Positions 1 through 5,473 of a stretch of DNA of 8,164 nt are shown here, piece by piece. Source of the stretch: DASUFH01 sp036274645. GTDB taxonomy: Bacteria; Acidobacteriota; Terriglobia; 20CM-2-55-15. Within the stretch, counting starts at the first letter, position 1. Each line of letters begins with the position of its first letter. The notes beneath the pieces are model-generated. The model was not told the DNA's origin, ran no database searches, and worked only from the letters and a program-made list of their open reading frames with translations. Made by a program: the position numbers and the translations under genes. The DNA lies in assembly GCA_036274645.1 (NCBI GenBank), contig DASUFH010000104.1, positions 1-8,164 on the forward strand, given 5' to 3'.

Positions 1-14
1 GTACCGCTGAACGA

Positions 15-132
15 AGCGGGGAAATTCGGGGAGAGACCGGACAGACCCTAAATAATTCGCGGCGCGGACCTTACGGAACTTCGAGATCTTCCGCCGCGAA
101 TTATTTGGGATCCGTCCCCGAATTTCCCCGCT
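15..132. repeat. 118-bp interrupted palindromic repeat (MITE/REP-like)
   Basis: The outer arms 15-31 and 116-132 are perfect 17-nt reverse complements (AGCGGGGAAATTCGGGG against its complement). The inner arms 50-64 and 92-106 are perfect 15-nt reverse complements (AAATAATTCGCGGCG). Between outer and inner arms the two sides are related but differ in length (about 18 nt on the left, 9 nt on the right), and a 27-nt apical segment (65-91) closes the structure. Long imperfect hairpins of this size are typical of MITEs or REP-type elements mobilised in trans. No transposase and no clear target-site duplication are visible. It could also terminate transcription of a gene to the left of the window. 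The palindrome itself is certain; its mobility is inferred. Confidence 0.85.
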
Positions 133-137
133 AGAAT
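132..137 (+). promoter_or_regulatory. Candidate -10 box of the tRNA-Arg promoter
   Basis: TAGAAT matches the sigma-70 -10 consensus at 5 of 6 positions and would start transcription near 144, just before the mature tRNA 5' end at 147. This is normal geometry for a tRNA gene. A -35 box at 17-nt spacing would fall at 109-114 inside the right half of the palindromic repeat, where the match is poor; TTGGGA at 105-110 is too far away at 21 nt. Confidence 0.4.
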
Positions 138-146
138 CAGACCCGC

Positions 147-220
147 GGCCCCGTAGCTCAGACGGATAGAGCAGCGGTTTCCTAAACCGGAGGTCGGCAG
201 TTCGACTCTGCCCGGGGCTA
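147..220 (+). tRNA. tRNA-Arg (anticodon CCU)
   Basis: A complete cloverleaf can be folded by eye. The acceptor stem 147-153 pairs with 213-219 (GGCCCCG/CGGGGCT, with one G-U at the end) and the discriminator base is A220. The D stem is GCTC/GAGC (156-159, 169-172). The anticodon stem is 174-178/186-190 with a G-G mismatch at its outermost pair. The loop TTCCTAA places CCT at 181-183. The T arm is GGCAG-TTCGACT-CTGCC (196-212). Anticodon CCU reads the AGG arginine codon. No 3' CCA is encoded (TTTT follows A220), so CCA must be added enzymatically. The gene lies 14 bp after a palindromic repeat and 15 bp before a protein start codon. Confidence 0.95.
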
Positions 221-235
221 TTTTCCGTCACGCGC

Positions 236-1432
236 ATGAACGAACAGCCCAGTCCCTCTCCTGACGGCGCTGAAACGACGCGCTGGTCTCCGGTCACGCG
301 GACCGGGTTTCGATTTCTCTTCCTCTACCTGGCGCTTTTTTTGCTGGTAACGTTCGCAAGCGCGAGCGGTGGAGATTCGGCGTTCCAGTGGGCCCAGATC
401 CTGTGGATACTCGTCGGCGCCGCGGCGGGCGCGCTCGTCTGGTCGCTGGTGGACCGCAACCGCGACAACGACCTTCCTCTGTGGCGCTGGTTCACGCTAT
501 TCGTCAGGGTTGGACTGGGTGGCCAGATGCTGTATTACGGTGTCCTGCAGACGATTCCGGCGCAGTTCTCACCGCCGTCGCTGGTCACGCTGGTTACTCC
601 GGTGGGTCAACTTTCGATGCAGGACCTGCTGTGGACATCGATCGGATCATCGCCCACGTACCAGATCTTTACAGGCCTCGTCGAAGTCCTGGCCGGCGCA
701 CTGCTGCTCATCCCGGCGACGGCTGCGCTGGGGGCGATCATCAGTTTTGCGGCCATGACGGAAATCCTCGTCATGAACGTGACCTACGACGCCGGTTTCA
801 AACTGCTCTCTTTTCACCTGCTGCTGATGAGCGCCATCCTTCTGGCGCCGCTGGCCGCGCGGGTGGCGCAGGCGATGACCGGACGCGGCGGCGGTGAATG
901 GAGAGAGACGTCTCCCTTTCGGAGCGCGCGGGCCCGCCGGCTGGCTACCGGGGCTCAGATTGCGTTCGGCGTCTGCCTTGCGGCGATATGCGGATACGTG
1001 GCCCATTCCCGCCGTTCGACTGCTGCGGAGGGCCGATCGCCGCTTTATGGCATCTGGGATATCCGACGTCTGACGCTGGACGGACAGACGCAGCCGACGG
1101 CTCCCGACGCCGGTGATCGACGCTGGCGCCGCATGGTCCTGGATACTCCCAGGGATGTTGTATTTCAGTTCGACGATGGGACGCTGGCCTCGTACCCGGG
1201 CGCAATCGACACCGCCCGGCAGACTCTGAGTTTTGGGAAGGTGGACGAAAGCGGGACCATCTCGAACTTCACTTACAGGCTAACCGCGAACGACCGCCTC
1301 GTCCTGGTTGGAAGCCTGAACGGAGCGCCGGCGCTCATGGAATTGGATCGCGTCGAACTCGATAGTTTTCGGCTCCTGGGCGGAGGCCTGCGCTGGATCC
1401 GGCCGGCCGACGCCGGCGCGGTCGCAGAATGA
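236..1432 (+). CDS. DoxX-like multi-pass membrane protein with C-terminal beta-rich domain
   Basis: This 398-aa protein has about seven hydrophobic segments, near residues 24-41, 52-72, 84-107, 142-160, 163-181, 188-208 and 237-255. A soluble beta-strand-rich tail follows (about 262-392). The central four-segment part, with a short substrate-facing stretch (NVTYDAGFKLLSFHLLL, 181-197), resembles the DoxX/DoxD membrane family, which is linked to quinone and thiol redox in other organisms; the substrate here is unknown. The tail begins LYGIWDIRRLTLDG and looks like a lipocalin-like beta-barrel domain, probably outside the membrane. The only plausible start is the ATG 15 bp after tRNA-Arg. It has no Shine-Dalgarno sequence, so the gene may be co-transcribed with the tRNA and freed by tRNA 3' processing. 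The stop lies 3 bp from the convergent neighbour. The family call is moderately sure, the role unknown. Confidence 0.85.
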   Translation: MNEQPSPSPDGAETTRWSPVTRTGFRFLFLYLALFLLVTFASASGGDSAFQWAQILWILVGAAAGALVWSLVDRNRDNDLPLWRWFTLFVRVGLGGQMLYYGVLQTIPAQFSPPSLVTLVTPVGQLSMQDLLWTSIGSSPTYQIFTGLVEVLAGALLLIPATAALGAIISFAAMTEILVMNVTYDAGFKLLSFHLLLMSAILLAPLAARVAQAMTGRGGGEWRETSPFRSARARRLATGAQIAFGVCLAAICGYVAHSRRSTAAEGRSPLYGIWDIRRLTLDGQTQPTAPDAGDRRWRRMVLDTPRDVVFQFDDGTLASYPGAIDTARQTLSFGKVDESGTISNFTYRLTANDRLVLVGSLNGAPALMELDRVELDSFRLLGGGLRWIRPADAGAVAE

Positions 1433-1435
1433 ATC

Positions 1436-1948
1436 TCAGCCGGCCGGCGATCGCCGTTCGTAAACGGTGGTCGTGACAATATTCCCCGCCTGCCGGTTCC
1501 TGATGGTGGTCAACGTGGTGATCGTCTGGCCGTCCGGTGAAACGGTGACCCGGGCAGTCGCTTCGACGATTCCCTCCACCCGGGTCACGATGTCATAGGT
1601 CCGATCATCAATCCGGGTGTAGGCGTTGGTCAGAGCGGTATCGACGCCCTGGACAGGATAATCGCGGCCGTCAAACCGGCCGCTCCACTCCGTATGGGTG
1701 ACACCGCCGCGCGTCCCGACGATGTCGTAAATTACCCGGACCCCGTCTTCCCACGGCTCGATGACACAGGTCACGCGTTTGAACGTCGGCGGCCCGGAGC
1801 GGAAATCGGACTTCTCCATGTTCAGCCGCCACTCCCCCAACCATGGAGCTGTATGGGGGGCCTGAGCGGCAAAACCGGCGGTCCCGACAGCGGCTGCCAG
1901 CAGGGCAACGAAGACCGTTATGGCCCTGAATCCTGATCGTTCCAGCAT
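1436..1948 (-). CDS. Small exported beta-rich protein of unknown function
   Basis: This 170-aa protein begins with a clear signal peptide: MLERSG, then a hydrophobic run to about residue 27, with cleavage likely near FAAQA (26-30). The mature part is short alternating strands. It contains GEWRLNMEKSDF (38-49) and DGRDYPV (93-99), and ends with Thr-rich strands up to TTVYER. This pattern is common in a poorly studied acidobacterial and planctomycete family of small exported proteins, probably of lipocalin-like fold; that assignment is from memory. The frame is open up to 2056, giving 206 aa, but the extra 36 residues are not signal-like and precede an internal ATG directly followed by the export signal, so I start at 1948. 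The ribosome-binding site there is weak (GGGTAAAT). It is convergent with the DoxX-like gene (3-bp gap) and divergent from the DUF6644-like cluster. Confidence 0.8.
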   Translation of the reverse strand: MLERSGFRAITVFVALLAAAVGTAGFAAQAPHTAPWLGEWRLNMEKSDFRSGPPTFKRVTCVIEPWEDGVRVIYDIVGTRGGVTHTEWSGRFDGRDYPVQGVDTALTNAYTRIDDRTYDIVTRVEGIVEATARVTVSPDGQTITTLTTIRNRQAGNIVTTTVYERRSPAG

Positions 1949-2032
1949 ATTTACCCATGGATCATAGCCCGCCCAGCCCCCGATGCTGAACGGTTTCGCC
2001 GGTCTCGAGATCCTCCCGCTGGCGTTGTCGCT

Positions 2033-2057
2033 ATTGTCAATCGTCGTCGATTGCAAT
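2033..2057. promoter_or_regulatory. Operator-like inverted repeat between divergent genes
   Basis: The arms ATTGTCAATCG (2033-2043) and CGATTGCAAT (2048-2057) are reverse complements except for one extra T in the left arm, separated by 4 nt. The dyad lies in the only divergent intergenic space here (1949-2098) and covers the -35 box and spacer of the candidate plus-strand promoter. A transcription factor bound here could block or position RNA polymerase. The dyad is visible; its regulatory role is inferred. Confidence 0.4.
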
Positions 2058-2062
2058 AATGT
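2034..2062 (+). promoter_or_regulatory. Candidate sigma-70 promoter of the membrane-protein cluster
   Basis: TTGTCA (2034-2039, 5 of 6 to the -35 consensus) lies 17 nt before TAATGT (2057-2062, only 3 of 6 to the -10 consensus). The start codon is 36 nt beyond the -10 element. The weak -10 and the overlapping dyad would suit an activated or repressed promoter. An alternative pair, TTGCAA (2051-2056) with ACTAAT (2074-2079), is about as good. Confidence 0.3.
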
Positions 2063-2098
2063 ACGCGTTCCGTACTAATAAACCGGCTGGAGGTATAG

Positions 2099-2716
2099 GT
2101 GATAAAGGTCCCACGGATTCTCAGCGCGATTCTTGTCGCCGCGCTGTTATTGATGATTGCGCATTCTGCGCTGGCGCTTCCCCAGGAGGAACCAGGTCCG
2201 TCCCCACCTTCGGAGGAGGAAGGCATCCTGAAATCGATTGAAAACACTGCGCTCGCGGCCTGGATTCGGGAATCCCCTTCCGTGTTCGCGTTCGCAGGAA
2301 TTCTGCTGCTCCATACCATCGGTATGGGTCTCGTCGTGGGCATCTGCGCGGGCCTGGACCTGAGGATTCTTGGCGTAGCCCGGGAAATTCCACTGGCGCC
2401 CATGCGCCGATTTTTTCCAGTGCTGTGGGTGGGCTTCTTCCTTAACGCGGCCACCGGACTGCTGCTGCTCTATGCCGACCTGTCGACGAAACTGATCAAT
2501 CCGGATTTCTGGGCCAAGATCGTGTTCATTGCACTGGCTGTGGTCACCCTGTTGCGACTGAAAAAGTTGGTGTTCAACGACCCGGACATTGATCACAAGC
2601 CGCTTCCGGCCAACGCCAAATTGCTTGCATTTATTTCTCTGATCCTCTGGATTGGCGCCGTGACCGCGGGTCGCCTGATGGCGTATATCGGCCCGGTCAG
2701 CGGCCTGGGATTCTGA
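2099..2716 (+). CDS. DUF6644-like membrane protein with signal peptide
   Basis: This 205-aa protein starts at GTG, four bases after a good ribosome-binding site (GGAGGT, 2089-2094); no in-frame ATG fits. An N-terminal hydrophobic signal (about 7-27) is followed by an acidic, proline-rich linker (QEEPGPSPPSEEEG). Four membrane segments follow, near residues 61-82, 104-125, 138-156 and 173-194. The core motif is LLHTIGMG (70-77), with an intramembrane His72, then LDLRILG (86-92), FFLNAATG (113-120) and FWAK (137-140). I associate this layout with DUF6644, a family of unknown function. The next gene repeats the same module in its C-terminal half. A conserved histidine in a membrane helix could bind heme, but there is no direct evidence. 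It is the first gene of a cluster with gaps of 40 and 30 bp. Confidence 0.85.
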   Translation: MIKVPRILSAILVAALLLMIAHSALALPQEEPGPSPPSEEEGILKSIENTALAAWIRESPSVFAFAGILLLHTIGMGLVVGICAGLDLRILGVAREIPLAPMRRFFPVLWVGFFLNAATGLLLLYADLSTKLINPDFWAKIVFIALAVVTLLRLKKLVFNDPDIDHKPLPANAKLLAFISLILWIGAVTAGRLMAYIGPVSGLGF

Positions 2717-2756
2717 ACGGCCGCGCCATCAAAATAAATATCTGGAGTCATTGTTC

Positions 2757-3719
2757 ATGAATATTCCGCACATACACATCCTGTTGAACCACGTACCGAC
2801 AGTCGGGTTCAGCCTTGGGCTGGCGCTCTTCGTCGCGGCCCTCGTTACGAAGAGTCAGGACCTCAAGCGCGCGAGCCTGGCGATCGTGTTCTTTATCGCC
2901 GTGCTGTCGACGGCTGTCTACGTCAGCGGCAACGCCGCAGCGGACGCGATCTGTCCCGTTGGCCAGGAATGCCTTCCGGGCGTGGCCAAAACGGCGATTT
3001 CGAGCCACGAAGACATCGCGCTTCTGGCTTACGCGTTGATGCAACTGACCGGCGCTTTTGCATTCATCGGCCTATGGCGGATGCGCCGGACATCGCACAT
3101 CGGCAGCGGAACAACCGGAGCAATTCTGGTCCTGTCGCTGCTGACATTCGGAATGATGGCGCGGGCGGCAACCATTGGCGGCGAGATCCGCCATCCGGAG
3201 ATCGTGGAAGGGCCGGTTGAAGCGGCCGAAAGCGCCGCGGGTTTTCAGCTGGCGTGGTTCAATCCACCCGCCGTCAAATCGTTCGTTCTGGGATCGGAAT
3301 GGGTCTGGCCGGCCAGCGAAACGCTGCACTTCATCGGGCTGTGCCTGCTGTTTTCCGTGGTTCTGATGGTCGACCTGCGCATACTCGGCATGGCCAAGGG
3401 AATGCCCATTTCCGCAGCTCATAAGATCCTGCCCTGGGGGCTGCTGGGATTCGGCATGAATGTGATCACCGGAATGCTCTTTTTCATCGCCGCTCCCGAG
3501 CAGTACACCGGCAACGTGGTTTTCTTCTGGAAAGTCGTCTTGATTGTCCTGGCCGGAATCAACGGGTTGTACTTTCTGGTGTTCGACGAAGCCTGGACGG
3601 CAGGCGCCGACGGCGACGCTCCACTCCGGAGCAAAGTGGCGGCTCTGTCCGCCATCGTGCTCTGGATCGGAGTATTGTTCTGCGGCCACATGCTGCCGTT
3701 CCTGGGTAATGCGTTCTAA
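2757..3719 (+). CDS. Two-module membrane protein: His-rich N-terminal module plus DUF6644-like C-terminal module
   Basis: The product has 320 aa. ATG 2757 is preferred over the in-frame TTG at 2751 because GGAG (2744-2747) then sits 9 nt upstream instead of 3. The N-terminal module (1-150) has four membrane spans and histidines at 5, 7 and 12 (HIHILLNHVP), His84 (SSHED) and His146 (GGEIRHPEI). This resembles DUF2231-type four-helix proteins, where such histidines are candidate heme or metal ligands. The C-terminal module (about 178-320) matches the previous gene in order and spacing: LHFIG (190-194), VDLRILG (205-211), GFGMNVITG (231-239) and FFWKVVLIVLAG (257-268). The protein thus looks like a fusion of a second domain to a paralog of its neighbour. 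Two cysteines (66 and 72, CPVGQEC) lie in an outer loop and might form a disulfide. Its function is unknown; a membrane redox or heme role is a hypothesis. Confidence 0.85.
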   Translation: MNIPHIHILLNHVPTVGFSLGLALFVAALVTKSQDLKRASLAIVFFIAVLSTAVYVSGNAAADAICPVGQECLPGVAKTAISSHEDIALLAYALMQLTGAFAFIGLWRMRRTSHIGSGTTGAILVLSLLTFGMMARAATIGGEIRHPEIVEGPVEAAESAAGFQLAWFNPPAVKSFVLGSEWVWPASETLHFIGLCLLFSVVLMVDLRILGMAKGMPISAAHKILPWGLLGFGMNVITGMLFFIAAPEQYTGNVVFFWKVVLIVLAGINGLYFLVFDEAWTAGADGDAPLRSKVAALSAIVLWIGVLFCGHMLPFLGNAF

Positions 3720-3749
3720 AACACGCCGGCTGGAAGAGGTAAATTAAAG

Positions 3750-3839
3750 ATGCGTTTGGCTCTTATCGTTGGAGTAGTCGCCCTTGTCGGCGCAGCCCTG
3801 CTGGGTCTCGCGGTGATTCTGATCGATCGCAGCGCCTGA
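3750..3839 (+). CDS. Candidate 29-aa single-span membrane peptide
   Basis: The frame encodes 29 aa. It starts MRLALIVGVVALVG, continues as an unbroken hydrophobic helix of about 21 residues rich in Val, Leu, Ala and Gly, and ends with a short charged tail (IDRSA). GAGG (3736-3739, within GGAAGAGG) precedes the ATG by 10 nt, and the start is 30 bp after the preceding stop in the same direction. A hairpin follows 16 bp after its stop. Its composition, ribosome-binding site and operon position support a real small membrane protein, perhaps a subunit of a complex with the two upstream membrane proteins. Its shortness means chance cannot be excluded without comparison to other genomes. Confidence 0.6.
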   Translation: MRLALIVGVVALVGAALLGLAVILIDRSA

Positions 3840-3855
3840 AACACCTGAAAACAAT

Positions 3856-3880
3856 GGTGGGCGGTTTATGATCGCCCACC
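3856..3880 (+). terminator. Hairpin after the membrane-protein cluster
   Basis: GGTGGGCG (3856-3863) pairs perfectly with CGCCCACC (3873-3880) around a 9-nt loop, 16 bp after the 29-aa gene. No U-run follows, so it is not a classical intrinsic terminator. It could stabilise the mRNA 3' end. It could also be another degenerate member of the GC-rich repeat family that starts just downstream. Confidence 0.4.
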
Positions 3881-3911
3881 CATGCCTCCTGATGGATCGC
3901 AACCCAAATGG

Positions 3912-3933
3912 GGGGCGGCCCATAGACCGCCCC
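3912..3933. repeat. GC-rich hairpin related to the neighbouring repeat
   Basis: GGGGCGG (3912-3918) pairs with CCGCCCC (3927-3933) around an 8-nt loop, CCCATAGA. The right arm is the beginning of the direct-repeat unit that starts at 3921, and the core (gGGCGG, a loop with TAT or ATA, CCGCCC) is like that of the 3856-3880 hairpin. Confidence 0.6.
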
Positions 3934-4087
3934 TGAACGGGAATCAGAACCTCGTCATAGACCGCCCCCGCATGGGGAGTCAGAACCTTGCCCTCATTGG
4001 GAGATTCAGCCTGAATGTGGGCAGTCATAGACGTCATAGACCGCCCCTACATGGGGGATCAGAACCTTGCCCATTGGGAGATTCAGC
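3921..4087. repeat. Degenerate direct repeat, three units
   Basis: Units begin CATAGACCGCCCC at 3921, 3956 and 4035. The second (3956-4010) and third (4035-4087) are close copies: about 49 of 53 aligned bases match, with one 2-nt indel. The shared block runs through TCAGAACCTTGCCC and ATTGGGAGATTCAGC. The first is shortened, ending near 3952. A weaker remnant starts at 4284 (TATAGACCGCCC). Unequal spacing (35 and 79 bp) and divergence argue against CRISPR and for decayed copies of a dispersed repeat. Confidence 0.75.
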
Positions 4088-4103
4088 GGCGGTCACAGAA
4101 GCG

Positions 4104-4258
4104 CTCGTTGACCGTTGTTCGCTGGCTCTTGTCCGACGTGTAATGGACCTGGTTCGCTTACCCCATTGACTCATTGACCATTAAACTAATGGGTCATCGG
4201 GTAGTTTAGACAGGTCCATTACACGTTGAACAACAGCCAGCGGACAACGGACAACGAG
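4104..4258. repeat. 155-bp inverted-repeat element with 48-bp arms
   Basis: The left arm 4104-4151 and the reverse complement of the right arm 4211-4258 match at 43 of 48 positions; both run from CTCGTTG to GTGTAATGGACCTG. The 59-bp centre contains two 8-bp units (CCATTGAC, TCATTGAC, 4163-4178), followed by a partly complementary stretch (ATGGGTCATCGGGTA). The whole could fold into a very long hairpin. A lone related arm is found at 8042-8085. Paired and single copies recall REP singlets and doublets (REPINs), but I do not recognise the family and no transposase is present. Confidence 0.85.
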
Positions 4259-4280
4259 GGGACAGGAGGGGCATCCTGGT

Positions 4281-4325
4281 GCGGTTATAGACCGCCCGAA
4301 AACTCGTCCTCATTGGAAGCTTGTC
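4281..4325. repeat. Diverged remnant of the 3921-4087 repeat
   Basis: GCGGTTATAGACCGCCCG (4281-4298) combines the hairpin core with the unit start seen upstream. CTCATTGG, a form of the unit's later part (CTCATTGGGAG at 3993), follows at 4309-4316. It is shorter and more mutated than the others. Confidence 0.45.
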
Positions 4326-4350
4326 AGCCGGAAATGGAACTGCGGGGAGG

Positions 4351-4378
4351 GTCTGGCCGGAAGCGGTTCCGGCCAGAC
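4351..4378 (-). terminator. Strong hairpin after the exported operon
   Basis: A perfect 12-bp stem (GTCTGGCCGGAA at 4351-4362 with TTCCGGCCAGAC at 4367-4378) closes a 4-nt loop, 11 bp beyond the stop codon of the minus-strand glycine-rich gene. Its position and stability suit a transcription end or mRNA-stabilising structure. No T-run follows in the minus-strand direction, so factor-independent termination is uncertain. Confidence 0.55.
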
Positions 4379-4389
4379 AGATAGAACGC

Positions 4390-5454
4390 CTAGTACGGGG
4401 CTTCGCAGGTGGTCTTGACGAACTTGGAGCCGTCGCGTTCCTTCTTGAACGTTGAACTCGTCGTCCGTTGAGGGGCAATCAGACTGACCGTAAAGTAGTC
4501 GTTGCCATAATCGGAGTGACGCGTGAAGTACTCCGTCACGGTTGCGCCCTCATTCCCTTTGATGTTGGTCGTCGTCACCTTCAAACTTCCCCACTGTCCG
4601 GACGCGCCCTTGTTGTCCTTGCCCTGACCAACACCTTCCCAGGACGCAACCGAGTAACCCTGCACGGTCGGTTCGCCGGCAGGCGCCTGTGCGGGAGCGT
4701 CGAAGTGGAAGAGCCGGGTTTGAGAAGCCAGATCCGTCTCCATCTTCAGGGTCTTGTCGTCGACCCACGAAATGTTGACCCGGGTCGCCATGCGCAGAAG
4801 CCCGATGGGGCTGAACTGGCTGCACGGATCGGATGAACCTGCGCCACCGGCGCCCGGAGCGCCACGTCCACCACGGCCCTGAGGCCCCTGGGCCACCAGG
4901 TTATTGCCGCCGCGCCCACCGCCGCCGCCAAATCCGCCACCGCCGCCACCGCCAGGACCGCCACGGCCACCGCCGCCACCAGGACCGCCGCCAGGGCCGC
5001 CGAAACCACCGCCGCCACCAGGACCACCGCCAGGGCCGCCAAAACCACCACCCCCGCCACCACCAGGACCGCCGCCTCGTCCGCCGCGATTACCGTTGTC
5101 GGTCATACGGAGAAGCCAGTCTTCGGTAACGAGGGTGACCCAGTAACCGGTCAGATCAATCGGGGCCGCCGAACGACCACCGGGCGTGAGCACTTCCGGA
5201 GGAGCCGGCGCGCCACCGCCGCCGCCACGGCCGCCACGCTGGCCACCGCCACCGGGAGCGGCGCCGAAGCCGCCGCCACCGCCCGGAGGACCGCCGCGCT
5301 GGGCGCCGCCTGGAGCCTGGCCGCCGCGGCCGCCGCGTTGGCCGCCACCGGCGGGTGGGCCCTGGGCCCAGAGAGTGATCGGTAATGCGGCGGCAAGCGC
5401 CAGCGTCAGAAGACGCGACTGGAGTTTGCGCCGATCCAAGGTTGCGTGGGCCAT
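4390..5454 (-). CDS. Exported protein with two long glycine-rich insertions
   Basis: The product has 354 aa. ATG 5454 has an excellent ribosome-binding site (GGTGGAGG, 4 nt away); an upstream in-frame start at 5505 would overlap the preceding gene. A signal peptide covers residues 1-31 (LPITLWAQ). Glycine tract 1 (about 36-83) is rich in GGQRGGRGG and APGG. Next comes a conserved block, IDLTGYWVTLVTEDWLLRM (99-117). Tract 2 (about 121-206) follows and includes a 13-residue tandem duplication. The C-terminal domain holds RVNISWVDDKTLKMETD (225-241), QTRLFHF (245-251), VQGYSVASWE (264-273), LKVTTTNIKG (291-300) and FKKERDGSKF (336-345). These blocks match a widespread acidobacterial exported family of unknown function and, more distantly, the first gene of this operon. 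In relatives I recall, tract 2 is replaced by ordinary sequence. It is the last gene of the operon, 19 bp after its neighbour. Confidence 0.88.
   Translation of the reverse strand: MAHATLDRRKLQSRLLTLALAAALPITLWAQGPPAGGGQRGGRGGQAPGGAQRGGPPGGGGGFGAAPGGGGQRGGRGGGGGAPAPPEVLTPGGRSAAPIDLTGYWVTLVTEDWLLRMTDNGNRGGRGGGPGGGGGGGFGGPGGGPGGGGGFGGPGGGPGGGGGRGGPGGGGGGGFGGGGGRGGNNLVAQGPQGRGGRGAPGAGGAGSSDPCSQFSPIGLLRMATRVNISWVDDKTLKMETDLASQTRLFHFDAPAQAPAGEPTVQGYSVASWEGVGQGKDNKGASGQWGSLKVTTTNIKGNEGATVTEYFTRHSDYGNDYFTVSLIAPQRTTSSTFKKERDGSKFVKTTCEAPY
4966..5043 (-). repeat. Two 39-bp tandem units inside the glycine-rich gene
   Basis: The segments 5005-5043 and 4966-5004 match at 36 of 39 bases, and each encodes FGGPGGGPGGGGG (residues 138-150 and 151-163). 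The three differences are all silent. This points to tract growth by slippage or unequal recombination while the amino-acid sequence was kept. Confidence 0.8.
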
Positions 5455-5473
5455 GATTCCTCCACCAAATGAA

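Larger units (their letters stand above)
3840..4389. other. Gene-free intergenic region between convergent operons, rich in repeats
   Basis: These 550 bp separate the end of the plus-strand membrane cluster from the end of the minus-strand exported operon. Short open frames exist, but they follow repeat units and have low-complexity products with no ribosome-binding site or recognisable family. The content is hairpins (3856-3880, 3912-3933, 4351-4378), a degenerate direct repeat (3921-4087, remnant 4281-4325) and a 155-bp inverted-repeat element (4104-4258). Confidence 0.75.

Noticed and set aside
1961..1966. TATGAT on the minus strand as a -10 box for the small exported gene
   Set aside because: It is only 12 nt before the chosen ATG and has no acceptable -35 at 16-18 nt.
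1949..2056. Longer N-terminus (206 aa) for the small exported protein
   Set aside because: The extra 36 residues lack signal character and would bury the clear signal peptide. They also cover the divergent promoter region.
3072..3689. 205-aa minus-strand frame within the 320-aa membrane gene
   Set aside because: It is antisense to a well-supported membrane protein with paralogous motifs, and its product is polar Gln/His-rich with no recognisable features.
3921..4087. Possible CRISPR array
   Set aside because: There are only three diverged units with spacings of 35 and 79 bp, with homology extending through what would be spacers, and no cas genes.
3744..4169. Short frames on both strands in the repeat-rich gap
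   Set aside because: Their products merely repeat the sequence of the direct-repeat units, and no start has a ribosome-binding site.
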